Assembly (NCBI GenBank): GCA_963383645.1
Contig: OY726560.1
Span: 29,483,173-29,547,172, forward strand
Direction: 5' to 3'
Source of the DNA: Muscardinus avellanarius
Lineage: Eukaryota > Chordata > Mammalia > Rodentia > Gliridae
DNA length: 64,000 nucleotides
Below the pieces are notes generated by a model that made no database searches, was not told the origin of the DNA, and saw nothing but the letters and a program-made list of their open reading frames with translations. The translations under genes were made by a program, and so were the position numbers. Within the stretch, counting starts at the first letter, position 1; each line of letters begins with the position of its first letter. Positions 11,956-22,832 of the stretch are shown here, in pieces.

Positions 11956-12555
11956 GAGTGGATATATTCTGATAAATATTGTTCCACAGTATCAAAAGAG
12001 AAAAAATAGGACTCTCCAGAATATTTTCAAATAATATAATAGTCTGGTTTTTATTCTTGATTCAGAAAGAAAAAAAGTTGGGAAAACTATGAAAGTAATT
12101 TGAAAGTTATTTATCCAGCCTGAGAATTTCTACAGGAAGTCAAATTTGCCTTCTGTTTTTGAGCCAAAACATCTGTATAAGAAGCTAAAGTGAAGAGAAA
12201 TCAATGACATCATGACAATATGGAAATACAAAACATCTTCAGGCTTCTAAAACAGGATTTCTATTAAAAAAATAGCCCTGAATTCTGGATACTACTCTGA
12301 TTTAGGACAGACATTAGATATCAGATTTGATTTCTAACTTTTAGCACAAGCCTGATTCATCACTCTTAGATATGAGGACCTTGAGATTCGCCATGCTTAA
12401 TTGATTTGCTGGGTACTTCACTGCTTGAAAACACCTACATGATATTCCAATAAACTTGTACTTAGCATTAAGATCTCTTTTCTTTCTATTGCATCACTCT
12501 ACCTTATCATTATCTGTTTGCTAAATTTTAGCAATTTTCTTAGACAATTCATCCT
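11956..12555. other. Intergenic, no gene seen
   Basis: No recognised repeat, no conserved-looking open frame. Confidence 0.4.
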
Positions 12556-12559
12556 GCAG

Positions 12560-12785
12560 CCTGACTCTCTGGCTTCCAGGGTCGGTCTGCTCAGCTGTGT
12601 AACCAGTAGCAATTTGCTTGCCAACATTTCTGGTTTCACCACCTCTAAAATTGGGATTGTAATTATACTCTTAACTCATACTGTTTGAGACTCAAATAAG
12701 ATATTCAGTGAAGTTGGAGTTAATATTTGTAAAGCCTGTGGAGCTATGGTAGCACTCTGTCAGTGCTGTCTCAAGTTGCTGTTAC
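12560..12785 (+). mobile_element. MIR-like ancient SINE
   Basis: GGTTTCACCACCTCTAAAATTGGGATTGTAATTATACTC, then GAGACTCAAATAAGATATTC, TTAATATTTGTAAAGCCTGTGGAG and GTAGCACTCTGTCAGTG follow the order of a MIR element (the CCTCATCTGTAAAATGGGGATAATAAT core and the AAAGCGCTTAGAACAGTG tail), with heavy divergence. Confidence 0.55.
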
Positions 12786-12908
12786 TCGAATCTTCTTCAT
12801 TTGGCCTTGATTTCTTTACCCAGCTTGGTGAAGGTGAATATTAATAACAACAGAATTTTAGTGTTACCATCAAATTGAAGTAAGCTTGAAATAATTAAGG
12901 TACTAACT

Positions 12909-12912
<4 letters not shown>

Positions 12913-12945
<33 letters not shown>

Positions 12946-12963
12946 TATTATTATTATTATTAT
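12913..12963. repeat. Palindromic (AAT)n(ATT)n microsatellite
   Basis: About ten AAT units run directly into about six ATT units. The two arms are mutual reverse complements and can fold into a perfect AT hairpin. Confidence 0.95.
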
Positions 12964-13009
12964 ATAGTGTAAAGATTATGAATTGTATATGTGTGTGTTC
13001 AATTTTCTT

Positions 13010-13330
13010 TTTCTTTTTTTTACAGAAATTGACCTTTATTTGTTGTACTAAAGTCTGTTTAACTTTTTATAAAAAGTAACATTTTAGTAGAGAGCATCCC
13101 ATACTGACTGTCAGAGCTGCACCTGCCTGCACACTGCCCATCACAGCCCCCTCTGCCTGCAGCAGACAAGCAGCACACCCAGAGGCTACAGGGGCAGGAC
13201 CTCCAGAATGCTTTACTGTGGCTCTCAGTCTTCTGAGCTAGAAAACTTTTACCTGTGAAACAAAGGACAGCATTGAGGACTGAAACTTGTCTCTTTTTTT
13301 TAACAGCTGTGCAAGAAAATGCATCCCTTT
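13010..13330 (-). pseudogene. Retrocopied 3'UTR of an unidentified mRNA (processed pseudogene fragment)
   Basis: On the minus strand this stretch is markedly more GC-rich than its surroundings and ends with AGTACAACAAATAAAGGTCA (AATAAA), then CAATTTCTGTA about 15 bases on, then an A-rich tract (TTTTCTTTTTCTTTTTTTTT at 13001-13021 on the plus strand). A poly(A) signal spaced correctly before an A tract is the mark of an mRNA 3' end copied by L1 machinery. No coding part is recognised; the copy is probably truncated within the 3'UTR. I cannot name the parent gene. Target duplications were not resolved. Confidence 0.5.
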
Positions 13331-13689
13331 TTAAAAAAAAATATAGTAATTGCTAAACTACAATCTAGTGTCTAGAATTACAAAGAATAAAATGAAATTA
13401 AAGACTTTTCACTAATAAAATGAAATGTTAGGAATAGTATTATGATACTTGCCATCAGGAAAATAAAGTGGATAGTGAATAGTGAATAGTGTTGAATTTT
13501 GATACAATCTGATTGTCAATGGCTAGGAATTCAAGGAGGTCTCCCAGAAGAGAAAAGGGAAACACAATTCAGTCTTGACAGGTTCTTGACTTATGCTGCA
13601 GAAAGAAACATGAAGATGTGTCAAAAGAGGCACGGAGATTTATTTAAGGAAGAAAAGACTGCTGAATTATAGATGAGTCATAGAAGAAA

Positions 13690-14975
13690 TAAGTAGAAAT
13701 AAAGAAATTCCTGACACAAATTAAAATAGAGACACAACATATCAAAATCTTTGGGACACTAAAGGCAGTATTAGGAGGAAAATTCATAGCATTAAGTGCT
13801 CACATAGAAGAAAAAAACATCACCAAATAAATAGCCTAATGACACACCTCTCTAAGCCCTTTTAAAACAATCTAATCCCATAGCCAGAAAAAAGGAGGAT
13901 ATTATTAAGATCAGAGCAGAAATCAATGAGGTAGAGAATAGCAACAATAACTAAAATAATAAAACCAAAATAAAACCAAAATTTTTGAAAAATAAGCAAG
14001 AGAGATAAACTAGTATCCAACCTAATCAAAAGAATCAACCAAAATTACTAAGTTATAAAAACATATTAACTATTATAGCATAGAAATCCAGAGGATGAAG
14101 AGAAAGTCCTTTAAAAACTGTACTTCAATAAAATGTAAAACTAGAATAAATTGACAAATTTCTAGACACACACAACATTCTTAACTTGAATCCAGGAGAT
14201 ATATAAAAGCTAAAACAACCTATAGCAAAGAGATTGAAGAAAAATAAAGAAAAGAAAGACCCAAGTTCAGATAGCTTCTCAGTTAAATTTTATAAACCTT
14301 TATAGAAGATCTAATCCTAACTCTTTTTAATCTATTTCATGAAATATAAATAAAAGATACTCTCCCAAATATTTCTATGAAGTCAAAATCACATTAATAC
14401 TCAAACCAAATAAAAACCGTTCAAATAAAGAAAACTATAGACCAATATCATTGATGAACTTAAACATAAAACATCTAAACAAAATATTAGTAATATGCAT
14501 TTAAAACCACATCAAGAAAATTATACATGACCAAGTCAGGTTCATCCCAAGAATGCAAGGCCAGTTCAACATACAAAATATAATCCATGTAATTCACCAT
14601 ATAAAAAGAAATAAGGACAAAAATCACGTGATCACTTTAAAACATGCTAAAAATTATTCAACAAAATCCAACACTCATTCATACTGAAAACACTGCAGAA
14701 AATCAAAGTTACATACTTTAATATAATAAAGGCAATATACAAGAGGCCAATAGCCAGCATCAAACTGAATGGGTAAAAACTATAAGAATTCTCTTTAAAA
14801 CCAGGAACAAAATAAAGATGTTTGTTATCACCACTACTTTTAATATAGTACTTGAGACTCTAGTCCAAACAATAGGCAAGAGAAAAAAATCAAAGGAATA
14901 TAAATAGGAAAAGTAGAATATAAACTACCTCTATTGCCAAGGAAATGATATTATAAATGCAGCTAATTATTATCA
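13690..14975 (+). mobile_element. Old L1 ORF2, first part
   Basis: Sense ORF2 blocks are recognisable despite many stops: CACTAAAGGCAGTATTAGGAGG, CCCAAGTTCAGATAGCTTC, GACCAATATCATTGATGAAC, CAAGTCAGGTTCATCCCAAG and GCCAGCATCAAACTGAATGGG, which cover the reverse transcriptase region. It resumes at 16776 after the nested insertions, so the element spans 13690-18112. Confidence 0.85.
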
Positions 14976-15060
14976 TTTTGTTTGTGAGGTATTGGGGATG
15001 AAATCCACAGTCATTCTATCTCGGAGGTATACTCCCAGGACTATTTTTTTCTTTATTTTA
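14976..15060 (-). mobile_element. MEN-type SINE, antisense, left half (split by a young L1)
   Basis: GGTATTGGGGATGAAATCC..CTCGGAGGTATACTCCCAGG is the 3' ID-like half of an antisense MEN SINE. Its other half is at 16623-16775. The break carries the target duplication of the L1 in between (15044-15060 and 16623-16639). Confidence 0.85.
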
Positions 15061-16622
15061 TTTTCTCATATTTTATTTTATTTATAAGTGGAACATATTA
15101 AAAATGGTGTACATTTAGATTCTGCTTCCCCCCTATTTTCCTTCCTCCTCCCAATAAAGAGTGTACAGGTTAACCATGTTATATTTATACTACTACACAT
15201 ACTAAGATGTAGCTCCTCCATTGAACAACCTCAGCTTTCTTCCTCTCCTATCCTTCCATTTTAGCTTTGCTGAGATTTCCCCTCCATCCTCTGGAGACCC
15301 TCTGGTATTACCACTACTGCCTATCTTGGGCACATTAGCGAAAACATATGTCCCTTCTCTTTCTGTGCTTGACTAATCTCACTTAACATAATGTTCTCAA
15401 GTTCCTTCCATTTTCTTGCAAATGCTATTATTTTTTTTATTCTTCTTTATAGCTCAGTAGAATTCCATTGTGTGTATTTCCCATAATTTTGCAATCTATT
15501 CATCTGTTCATGGAGATCTAGGTTGGTTAAATATTTCAGCTATTACAAACTCTGCTGCTATGAACATGTATATGTTAATGTTGTTCTCTGATTTCAAGGC
15601 CTTTGGAAAGATACCCAGGAGTGGTATAGCCGGATAAAATGGCGGATCTATTCCTAGTTTTCTAAGGAATCTCCATACTGATCTCCATAGTGGCTGAACT
15701 ACTTTGCACTCCAACAGTGTAAAAGAATTCCTCTTTCCGCACATTCTTGCCAGCAATTGTTGTTGTTTTATTTCTTATTTTGTATGGAGAAAGAAAAGAC
15801 CCAGGATAGCCATAACAATTCTTAGCAACAAGAAACAGGCAGGAGACATCACAATCCCAGACTTCAAATTATACTATAGAGCAATAGTAGTAAAAACAGC
15901 ATCGTATTGGCACAACAATAGGCAGACTGAGCAGTGGAACAGAATAGAAGATACAGAAACAAACCCACACATCTATAGTCAATTGATCTTTGACAAAGGG
16001 GCCAAACTCATATGCTGGAGAAAAGACAGCCTTTTCAACAAATGGTACTGGGAGAACTGACTATCCATTTGTAGAAAGTTGGATCTGAATCTTTACTTCT
16101 CACCATGCCCAGGAATCAATTTGAGATGGATCAAAGACTTAGAAATTAGACCAGAAACTGTGAAGTTATTAGATAAAGGCATAGGATCAACACTCCAACA
16201 TACAGGCACAGGCCATAACTTTCTCAAGACTTCCAAAGTGCAGAAAATTAAAGCAAGAATTAATAAGTGGGATCTCAACAAACTAAAAAGTTTCTTCTCA
16301 TCAAAGTAAACCATCAAAATCTAAAGAGGAAGCATACAGAATGGGAGAAGATCTTTACCAGCCACCACTCTGATAAAGGGCTAATATCCAGAATATCCAA
16401 AGAGCTCAAAAGACTCTATACCAGCAAAACAAACAACCCAATCAAGAAATGGGCAACTGAACTGAATAGACACTTCACAAAAGAAGAGATACAGATGGCC
16501 AATAAATATATGAACAGATGTTCAACATCACTAGCCATCAGAGAGATGCAAATCAAAAGTATGCTGAGATTCCATCTAAACCCAATCAAGTGGCAAGCAT
16601 AAAGAAATCAAACAACAACAAT
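15061..16622 (-). mobile_element. Young L1 insertion with twin-priming 5' inversion
   Basis: Flanked by the exact 17-bp duplication TTTTTTTCTTTATTTTA (15044-15060 and 16623-16639). The left part (15061 to about 15770) is antisense: L1 3'UTR and the end of ORF2. The right part (about 15775-16620) is sense ORF2 lying just upstream in the element (GGAGACATCACAATCCCAG, CTTTGACAAAGGGGCCAAAC, GAAATGGGCAACTGAACTG). Both parts meet at the same L1 position: AAACAACAACA closes the sense part and opens the antisense part. This is the expected product of twin priming. Open frames of 118 and 111 codons survive in ORF2, so the copy is young, but it lacks the endonuclease and reverse transcriptase regions and is not functional. 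Confidence 0.92.
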
Positions 16623-16775
16623 TTTTTTTCTTTATTTTAAAACAGGGTTTTACTGAGTTGCAAAGGGCCTCACTCAGTAGCTGAGACTGTCCATGAACCA
16701 CAGGATCCTTCTGTCTCAGCCTCTCAAATGCTGGGATTACAAGCATGTGCCACTACACCCCTCCAGCCAATTAAT
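16623..16775 (-). mobile_element. MEN-type SINE, antisense, right half
   Basis: Continues the SINE of 14976-15060: AACAGGGTTTTACTGAGTTG, CTCAGTAGCTGAGACTG, TCTCAAATGCTGGGATTAC to CACTACACCCC. The host L1 resumes directly after. Confidence 0.85.
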
Positions 16776-17202
16776 TTTTGAAAAAAGCAGCCAAAAACAT
16801 ACACTGCAAAAAAAGATAAACTCTTTAAGAAATTGTGTTTCTAAAACTGGTTATCTAAATGCAAATAAAAAAATTGAAATAAGCCCCTTTTTAAAAATCT
16901 GCACAAGAATCAATTCAAGATAATCTGAAGAGCTGAAAATTATACCAGAGACCTTGATGGGGGCACAGGACCAATAGTACAACATATAGGCATAGACAAA
17001 AACTTCTAAACAAGACTCCAAAGGCACAAGAAATTAAAATTAGGATTGATTTATGGCATTGATTGAAATTGAACTGCTTCTGTGCAGAAAAAAAAAAACA
17101 AAAACTATCAAGAATCTTAAGAGAAAGCCCAAAGAATGGGAGATCTTTTCAAGCTATACTAGAGAATTAATATCTAGAATATACAAACATGCAAGAAACT
17201 CA

Positions 17203-17241
<39 letters not shown>

Positions 17242-18112
17242 TAACTCAATAAAAACAAGCACGTGAACTAAAAGAAGTAAAAATGGCTAATAAATGTATA
17301 AAACTCATCAACATCACTAACAATCAGAGAGATGCAAATCAAAATTAATCTGAGATCTCACCTAACACCAATCAGAGTGACAATCATTAAAAATATAAAC
17401 AATAATGAATGCTGGTGAAGATATGAAGAACTAGAAACACTTATCCACTGTCTGAAAATTAGTGAAACTACTTTGAAAACAGTGTGGGGGATCCTCAGAA
17501 GAAAAGGAATGAACCTACATATGATCAAACTATATTACTCATGGATATCTACTCAAAAGAATAAAAATCAAAGTATCAGTAATGCACATATATCTATGTT
17601 TATAACTTCATAATTTACAATTGTCCAACTTTAACCAAACTTGGAACCCACCAAGATGTACATCAACAGATGTGTGAATTACAAAACTATGGGATATATA
17701 CACAATGAAAAATCTACTCTGCCATAAAAGTACAAAATTATGTCATTTTCAGAAAAATAAATGAATCTGGAGAACATTATGCTAAGTGAGATTAGTTAGT
17801 CACAATAAATAAAAGGCAATATCTTATTCCTCATATCCAGAAATTAAAGAAAAATTGGGAAATAGGAGAGGCTCCAGACAAAGAAATGTGAAAAAAGGGA
17901 CCTAAAATGAGGGAGATGAAAAAGGGAAAGAGAGAAACACCTCAATGTTCATGGTATACATACAACAACCTATCAAAGTCAATCACTGTGCTGAGCAGAG
18001 ATGGGAGAGGGCTCAATAAGTACTGTGTGCTTTTATGCCTGTATCGCCCTGAACTTCAACAAGATGTCCAATTTCAATGCACCAATAAAAATAACAATAA
18101 AACAAAACAAAA
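16776..18112 (+). mobile_element. Old L1 ORF2 second part and 3'UTR
   Basis: Resumes the L1 of 13690-14975: AACAAGACTCCAAAGGCAC, GAGATGCAAATCAAAATTA, CAGTGTGGGGGATCCTCAG, CATTATGCTAAGTGAGATTAG, then the 3' terminus CAATGCACCAATAAAAATA with an A-rich tail. Contains a (CA)n tract at 17203-17240. All frames are broken. Confidence 0.85.
17203..17240. repeat. (CA)n microsatellite
   Basis: About 18 uninterrupted CA units inside the old L1. Confidence 0.97.
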
Positions 18113-19936
18113 AATAGAAAGCAAAGAGATTTATTAAGGAAAGTAAGCAATAGACAGGATATAGGCTTTAAGGGAAAAGGAGTGCAGGTGTCCAAAGGTG
18201 AGACACATTTTTTGGAGTTACGGATTCTTTTTTTAAAGGAATTTTGTAAATAGTAGACATGAGACGTGCATGTTGTATAAGTACAGGGCAGAGCAGGTCA
18301 GAACATTTTGCTTCTATCAAGATCTCTAGGTTGATTTCACCCAGTCATTAGATACTGCTTAGAATATACCCATGTTATGAGTCTTGAGCAATATTTTTCT
18401 TATTTAAACTAAATATTTCTCATTTTGAGTGAATAGAATTTATTTAATCTAAAATGTATTGTATAACTTAGCAATGTATGTAGGTATTAATCATCCAGAC
18501 TTACAATAGTCCTAGATTCAAAAGTTTTTAGAAATTAGGCCTGGAGAGATAGAGGCTTGGGAATTAAAGGTATGTTCATGAGAATTCTTAAATTTAAAGT
18601 TTGTTTTTCCTTCCATGTTGATCTTTCTTATGCCTATACTATTTTATGCCACATCAAGAAAACCATAAAATTAAGAGAGAGAATAATAAAATAAAATATT
18701 TATTTTCTGAGAATTAAATCAACTAATACAAGCAAAGTATTTGGAACAGTGTCATATAGTAAAGACTAAATTAATGTTGCCCATTACAAAAATGCATATT
18801 ATTCATTATTCTATACCAGTATCCTATAAATTTCTGATATTAGGTGTGCAATATAATTTATTATATTCTTTTAGAAGGATGTAACATTAAATCTACCTGG
18901 TGAACAAATAAACCAATTTTTTAATATTTATATTGCTCAACTTAATTTCAAAGAATGAAAATTTGCCAGGAAAATCATAATTTAAAATTTGTCACAGAAA
19001 TGATCATCATTTTGACATAAAAAAAAATTGAAATACAGAGGTTGCCAAAACATAAGTATCTTTGTGTCAGGAGACTGCAGTGATGGTCAAGGACATAAAC
19101 CTTGCTTTCAAGTAGGAAAATTACACTATGTAAAGACACTGAATTAATGTGATCAATATTTTGTTTTATGTTTAATATTGCTACAATCTTCACAATAATG
19201 AATACAAAATATTAGAAAGAAAATTCAATTGACTGCCTTCAGTATACATAATTTATTTGATCATATACAATTACTTTAAAGAACTATTTTTTTTAAATGA
19301 AGGAGTTTAGCAGACAAAAGAACTGTGATTTTAGCTTCAACTTAGCCAAGTAGTATTTTTTTCTAACAAAACTATAAACTGAAAAAATCTAGTTGTTTCA
19401 ATAATATAAATAATTATAAGGTCCAGAAAAATTGTGACAATGAGAGAAAAATATCACAGGTTATATGTATGGGTTTTCTCTAAAATGATATAACTTCTTG
19501 CACTAAACCACATTTTGCAGATTACATTATAATGAAATAAAATATTTTTTCTCTCTTCCTCCCTGCTCACCTCACTCCTTCCTTATCTCCTTGTCTCTTC
19601 CCCCTTTTTTTTTCAATTTTTTTTTGTTAGAAAGCTATTCTATTTAAGAATTTCTTGGAAAAATACCAAGATAAACAACACATAAAAATCCAGGCTCCCC
19701 TGAAGAGTGTACTTTAGTAGAAGAGTGAATAAATGCAGAACAGTTAACAAATACGATCTACTTGCAATAGGTGATACAAATAAATATGTCACAGCAATAG
19801 AACAGAGAAAAATTAGTTACTAGCACTTAGCACAATAAAAAATAAAAATAAGTAGAAACAATTTAACCGATTATATTTCAATAGAGGGACATGAATATCT
19901 TGAACAAAGTATGCAAGATGAAGAAAAAAATCAAGT
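18113..19936. other. AT-rich intergenic, no gene seen
   Basis: A pyrimidine-rich stretch (CTCTCTTCCTCCCTG..) lies at 19548-19620. No recognised gene or repeat. Confidence 0.45.
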
Positions 19937-19951
19937 ATAAAAGGCTTCAGG

Positions 19952-20552
19952 CCGATGCCGGGGCCAATGGCCGGCATCAGAGCCCGACAGGAGGCAAAGG
20001 TGGGATGGGAGCCAGCTGAGGGTTTAGGCTGTTGTCGGGGCCAGAGAGACCAGAATCGGGGCCTCCAATGAGGCAAGGCCTCTGCTTAAACCAGCGAGGT
20101 CTGGATCAGTCCACCGGGTAGCCAGGCCACTACTGGGGCTGTCAAGGGTGGGATCAGTACTTGCAACGTGGCATGCACAGAGAAATATCGCAGAAAATAA
20201 AAATCAGATGCTTCCCCTAATCAGCAATAACTAGGAGGAAAGAGGCAACAGGAAGAGGCCGAGCTATAGAAAGGGCCCTATAGTGAAGCAATTAAGGTGA
20301 CCAATCAGAGGGTATGGAATAGGGAAGGATGGAGCCTCTTTAAAATGCAGGAAGTACATAAATATATGTATCAAAGTTAATCACCAAACAAGCATGGAAT
20401 CAAGGAGGGGGAAGGAATGGGATGGGGGCTGGATAAGGGCTAATTGGATGATGTGTGCTTATATATCCTCTCAAGTCTTGTACTCCAATGTGATTGATAT
20501 ATGACTACAATGCACCAATTAAAAATAAATTAATTAATTTAAAAAATAAAAA
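19952..20552 (+). mobile_element. Composite SVA/LAVA-like retroelement, copy 1 (5' truncated)
   Basis: Flanked by ATAAAAGGCTTCAGG (19937-19951) and ATAAAAGGCCTCAGG (20553-20567), so it moved as one unit. The 5' part (19952 to about 20170) is a GC-rich array of diverged ~50-bp units (each ending CAGGATCAG-like; one unit, 20053-20102, is exactly 50). It joins at TACTTGCAACGTGGCATGC to an AT-rich part, AGAAATATCGCAGAAAATAA, then to an L1-like 3'UTR ending ACAATGCACCAATTAAAA. The same junction and the same tail variants recur at 49764-50600. No coding capacity, so it would depend on L1 proteins supplied by other elements. Confidence 0.85.
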
Positions 20553-20811
20553 ATAAAAGGCCTCAGGTAGGAACACCTGATTCTTTCCTAAAGAAGAGAG
20601 AAACCAGTGTTTCTGGAGAACTGTTGATAAGATGGTGGAAACTACACAAAACTGAGACTCGAAAAGATGGGTTTCTCAGGGATATCAGGTAGAGCAAAGT
20701 TACTTTAAGTATTAAGAAAGAAATTTAAATAATAATACTGTCATCTATTAGATAATTTTTGTAGGAAATAGAAAATCTATTGTTTATTATGTTTTTGTTA
20801 TTTATTTCTGT
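20553..20811. other. Short intergenic stretch, nothing recognised
   Basis: AT-rich, no gene or known repeat. Confidence 0.4.
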
Positions 20812-20816
20812 GTGTT

Positions 20817-20849
<33 letters not shown>

Positions 20850-20868
20850 CTGTGTGTGTGTGTGTGTA
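20812..20868. repeat. (GT)n microsatellite
   Basis: Nearly pure GT units with a single TC interruption near 20849. The following ~40 bp (ACTGGGGATG repeated twice) looks like a decayed SINE 3' end. Confidence 0.95.
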
Positions 20869-21074
20869 TTGAGAGGTTACTGGGGATGTCTTCAGGGGTT
20901 ACTGGGGATGAAACCTGCTACAGCATCTCATGTAAATCTTGAGAAAGCTCGATCAGGGGATCCACAACGGTGTAGATCCCCCATGAAGTATGTCTAGCAT
21001 TTCTTTCTTCAAAAAATTATTTTAGGATTATTTGGATTAATATGTACAATTGAAATTTTATGTATAAACATTAT

Positions 21075-21430
21075 AACTAAAACTGATGGGCAGCGGCTTG
21101 TGAGAGACTCAGCAGCAAAGATTTTTTCCCAAGGATAAAGTTTGGGCCAAATACTAAGTTCAAACTGACCTTAGTTTGGTGAGACAAAGCATACTAAGAT
21201 TACTTAAATGTCTGACACCCTTGCCCTGAATGCTCTAAAAAGTAAAACTTTTCTATCCTTGGAGATCCTGCTTGCATGGCTGTCCTTGCTTTTCTGCCAA
21301 AAAATAAAGTATAAAAATTGTAACAAATCCTGAATAAAATGGAGAAGATTGATCTTATGTGGCAATTCTTCTCTCATTCGACCTCGGCTTCTCTGTCACC
21401 AACACACAAACCTTGACTCATGCTAGGGCT
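21075..21430 (+). mobile_element. LTR-like segment
   Basis: Features of a retroviral LTR in order: a TGATGGGCAGCGGCTTGTGAG start, a block with CCTTGCCCTGAATGCTC, AAAAAATAAAGTATAAAAATTG (poly(A) signal near 21303), TCCTGAATAAAATGGAGAAG, then the U5-like CATTCGACCTCGGCTTCTC. The right border is hidden by the adjoining SINE and no target duplication is visible. The family was not identified. Confidence 0.45.
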
Positions 21431-21612
21431 GGACCCTGGCAGAAACCCAGGTGAATTCTACTTATGAGCTATATCCCAGCCCTATTTTATTTATATTTAG
21501 AAGCAGGTTTCAGAGAGCCTCACTCACACACTGAGGCTGGCCAAAAACTTGTAATCCTCCTGTCTCAGTATCTCAAGTACTAAGATTACAGACAGGCACC
21601 ACCATGCATGGA
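21431..21612 (-). mobile_element. MEN-type SINE, antisense
   Basis: GGGCTGGACCCTGGCAGAAACCCAGG is the diverged ID-like end; then GAGCTATATCCCAGCCC, TCAGAGAGCCTCACTC, TGTAATCCTCCTGTCTCAG and CACCACCATGCATGG. Confidence 0.8.
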
Positions 21613-22305
21613 TTCTTGCAGGTTTTAGATGATTCACTTTCCCCAAGTCCCTGTCAATATCCAGAAGGCTGTAAGGCTTCTTATCTTTGAATGGAGTCAA
21701 ACTCCTGAGTGGGAATTTATTTTTATAACAGATCTATGCTACTTTTTAAATTTGTAGAATCAAACTTTAAAAATTATTTTCAGTAACTCACATTAATAGA
21801 ATATCAATTCAGTCCATATTTAGGTCAAATTTTTCCACACTGGATATAAGTGTATTCAGACTCATTCTTTGATATACCTGTTATGAATAATTTCTGTGCA
21901 TTACATTGAAATATGGCTTATAACGAGTGCTATAAGCTGAAGTTAAAATATTTCATAATGTGATACACTTGTTTTTCTTCAAACTAAATGTTATATAATG
22001 TGGATATAGAATACATAATTTTACTATAATTTTTTATGCTCTAAGATATATAGAAAAACTGCAAGTAAGCATATGATATAGAACCATTTTTATTGTAAAT
22101 TCCATATAAACCATTGATTCTCACACATTACTTTCATTCATTTTTGCTGTACTATTGTACCTTTAGACAAGGTAAATTTGGCTACAGCGCAACCATATCT
22201 CATATCTGGCATGCTCACTAAGTGAAGAAAAAGGGTTTTAGTTTTTATATTTGTATTTTTCTGTTATTTTTAGCACTTTGAAGATTATGTATAATAAATT
22301 AGACA
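21613..22305. other. AT-rich intergenic, no gene seen
   Basis: No recognised gene or repeat. Confidence 0.4.
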
Positions 22306-22309
22306 TTTG

Positions 22310-22525
22310 TGTGTGTATTTTTGAGAAAGAACTGGAGATTGAACCCAGGAACATTCTATCTCAGAAATACACTCCCAATCCTATTTTATTTAAATTTTAA
22401 AAGAAGATTTAACTAAGTTGTTGAGAACCTAACTAAATTATTGAGGCTGGCCATGAACCTGCAATCTTCCTGACTCAGAATCCCAGGTACTAGGGCTATA
22501 TGTGTGTGCCCATGTCTAGCTATTT
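22310..22525 (-). mobile_element. MEN-type SINE, antisense, diverged
   Basis: GAACTGGAGATTGAACCCAGG, TACACTCCCAATCCTA, AACTAAGTTGTTGAGAACC, TTATTGAGGCTGGCCATG and TGCCCATGTCTAGC give the full antisense order. Confidence 0.8.
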
Positions 22526-22610
22526 TTTTCTTATTTGTAAAAGAATAAAATAAACAATTTTTAAATTTTTTACATTATACACTTATATTGTCTAAAATTA
22601 ATAACATTGG

Positions 22611-22815
22611 CTGGCTATAGCTGCAAATACATGTAGTGTGAGTAATGGAGAGGCTGAGATAAGAGGGTCATAGGTTCCAGAACAACCTCAGCAATGTAGT
22701 AAGTCTCTCAGCAACCTAGAAAGACCAAGTTTCAAAGCAAAAATTAAAAAGACTAGGGATGTAGCTGAGAGGCACAATACCTTTTGGTTCAATTCCCAGC
22801 ACCACAAAAATAACA
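22611..22815 (+). mobile_element. MEN-type SINE, diverged, with target duplication
   Basis: Flanked by AAATTAATAACATT on both sides (about 22597-22610 and 22819-22832). Sense order: GGCTGGCTATAGCTGC, GAGAGGCTGAGATAAGAGG, CCTCAGCAATGTAGTAAG, GACTAGGGATGTAGCTGAG and GGTTCAATTCCCAGCACC. Confidence 0.88.
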
Positions 22816-22832
22816 TGAAATTAATAACATTA

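Noticed and set aside
15704..16602. Frames of 118, 76 and 111 codons considered as a gene
   Set aside because: They are successive pieces of L1 ORF2 in one inverted segment; boundaries coincide with frameshifts, not exons.
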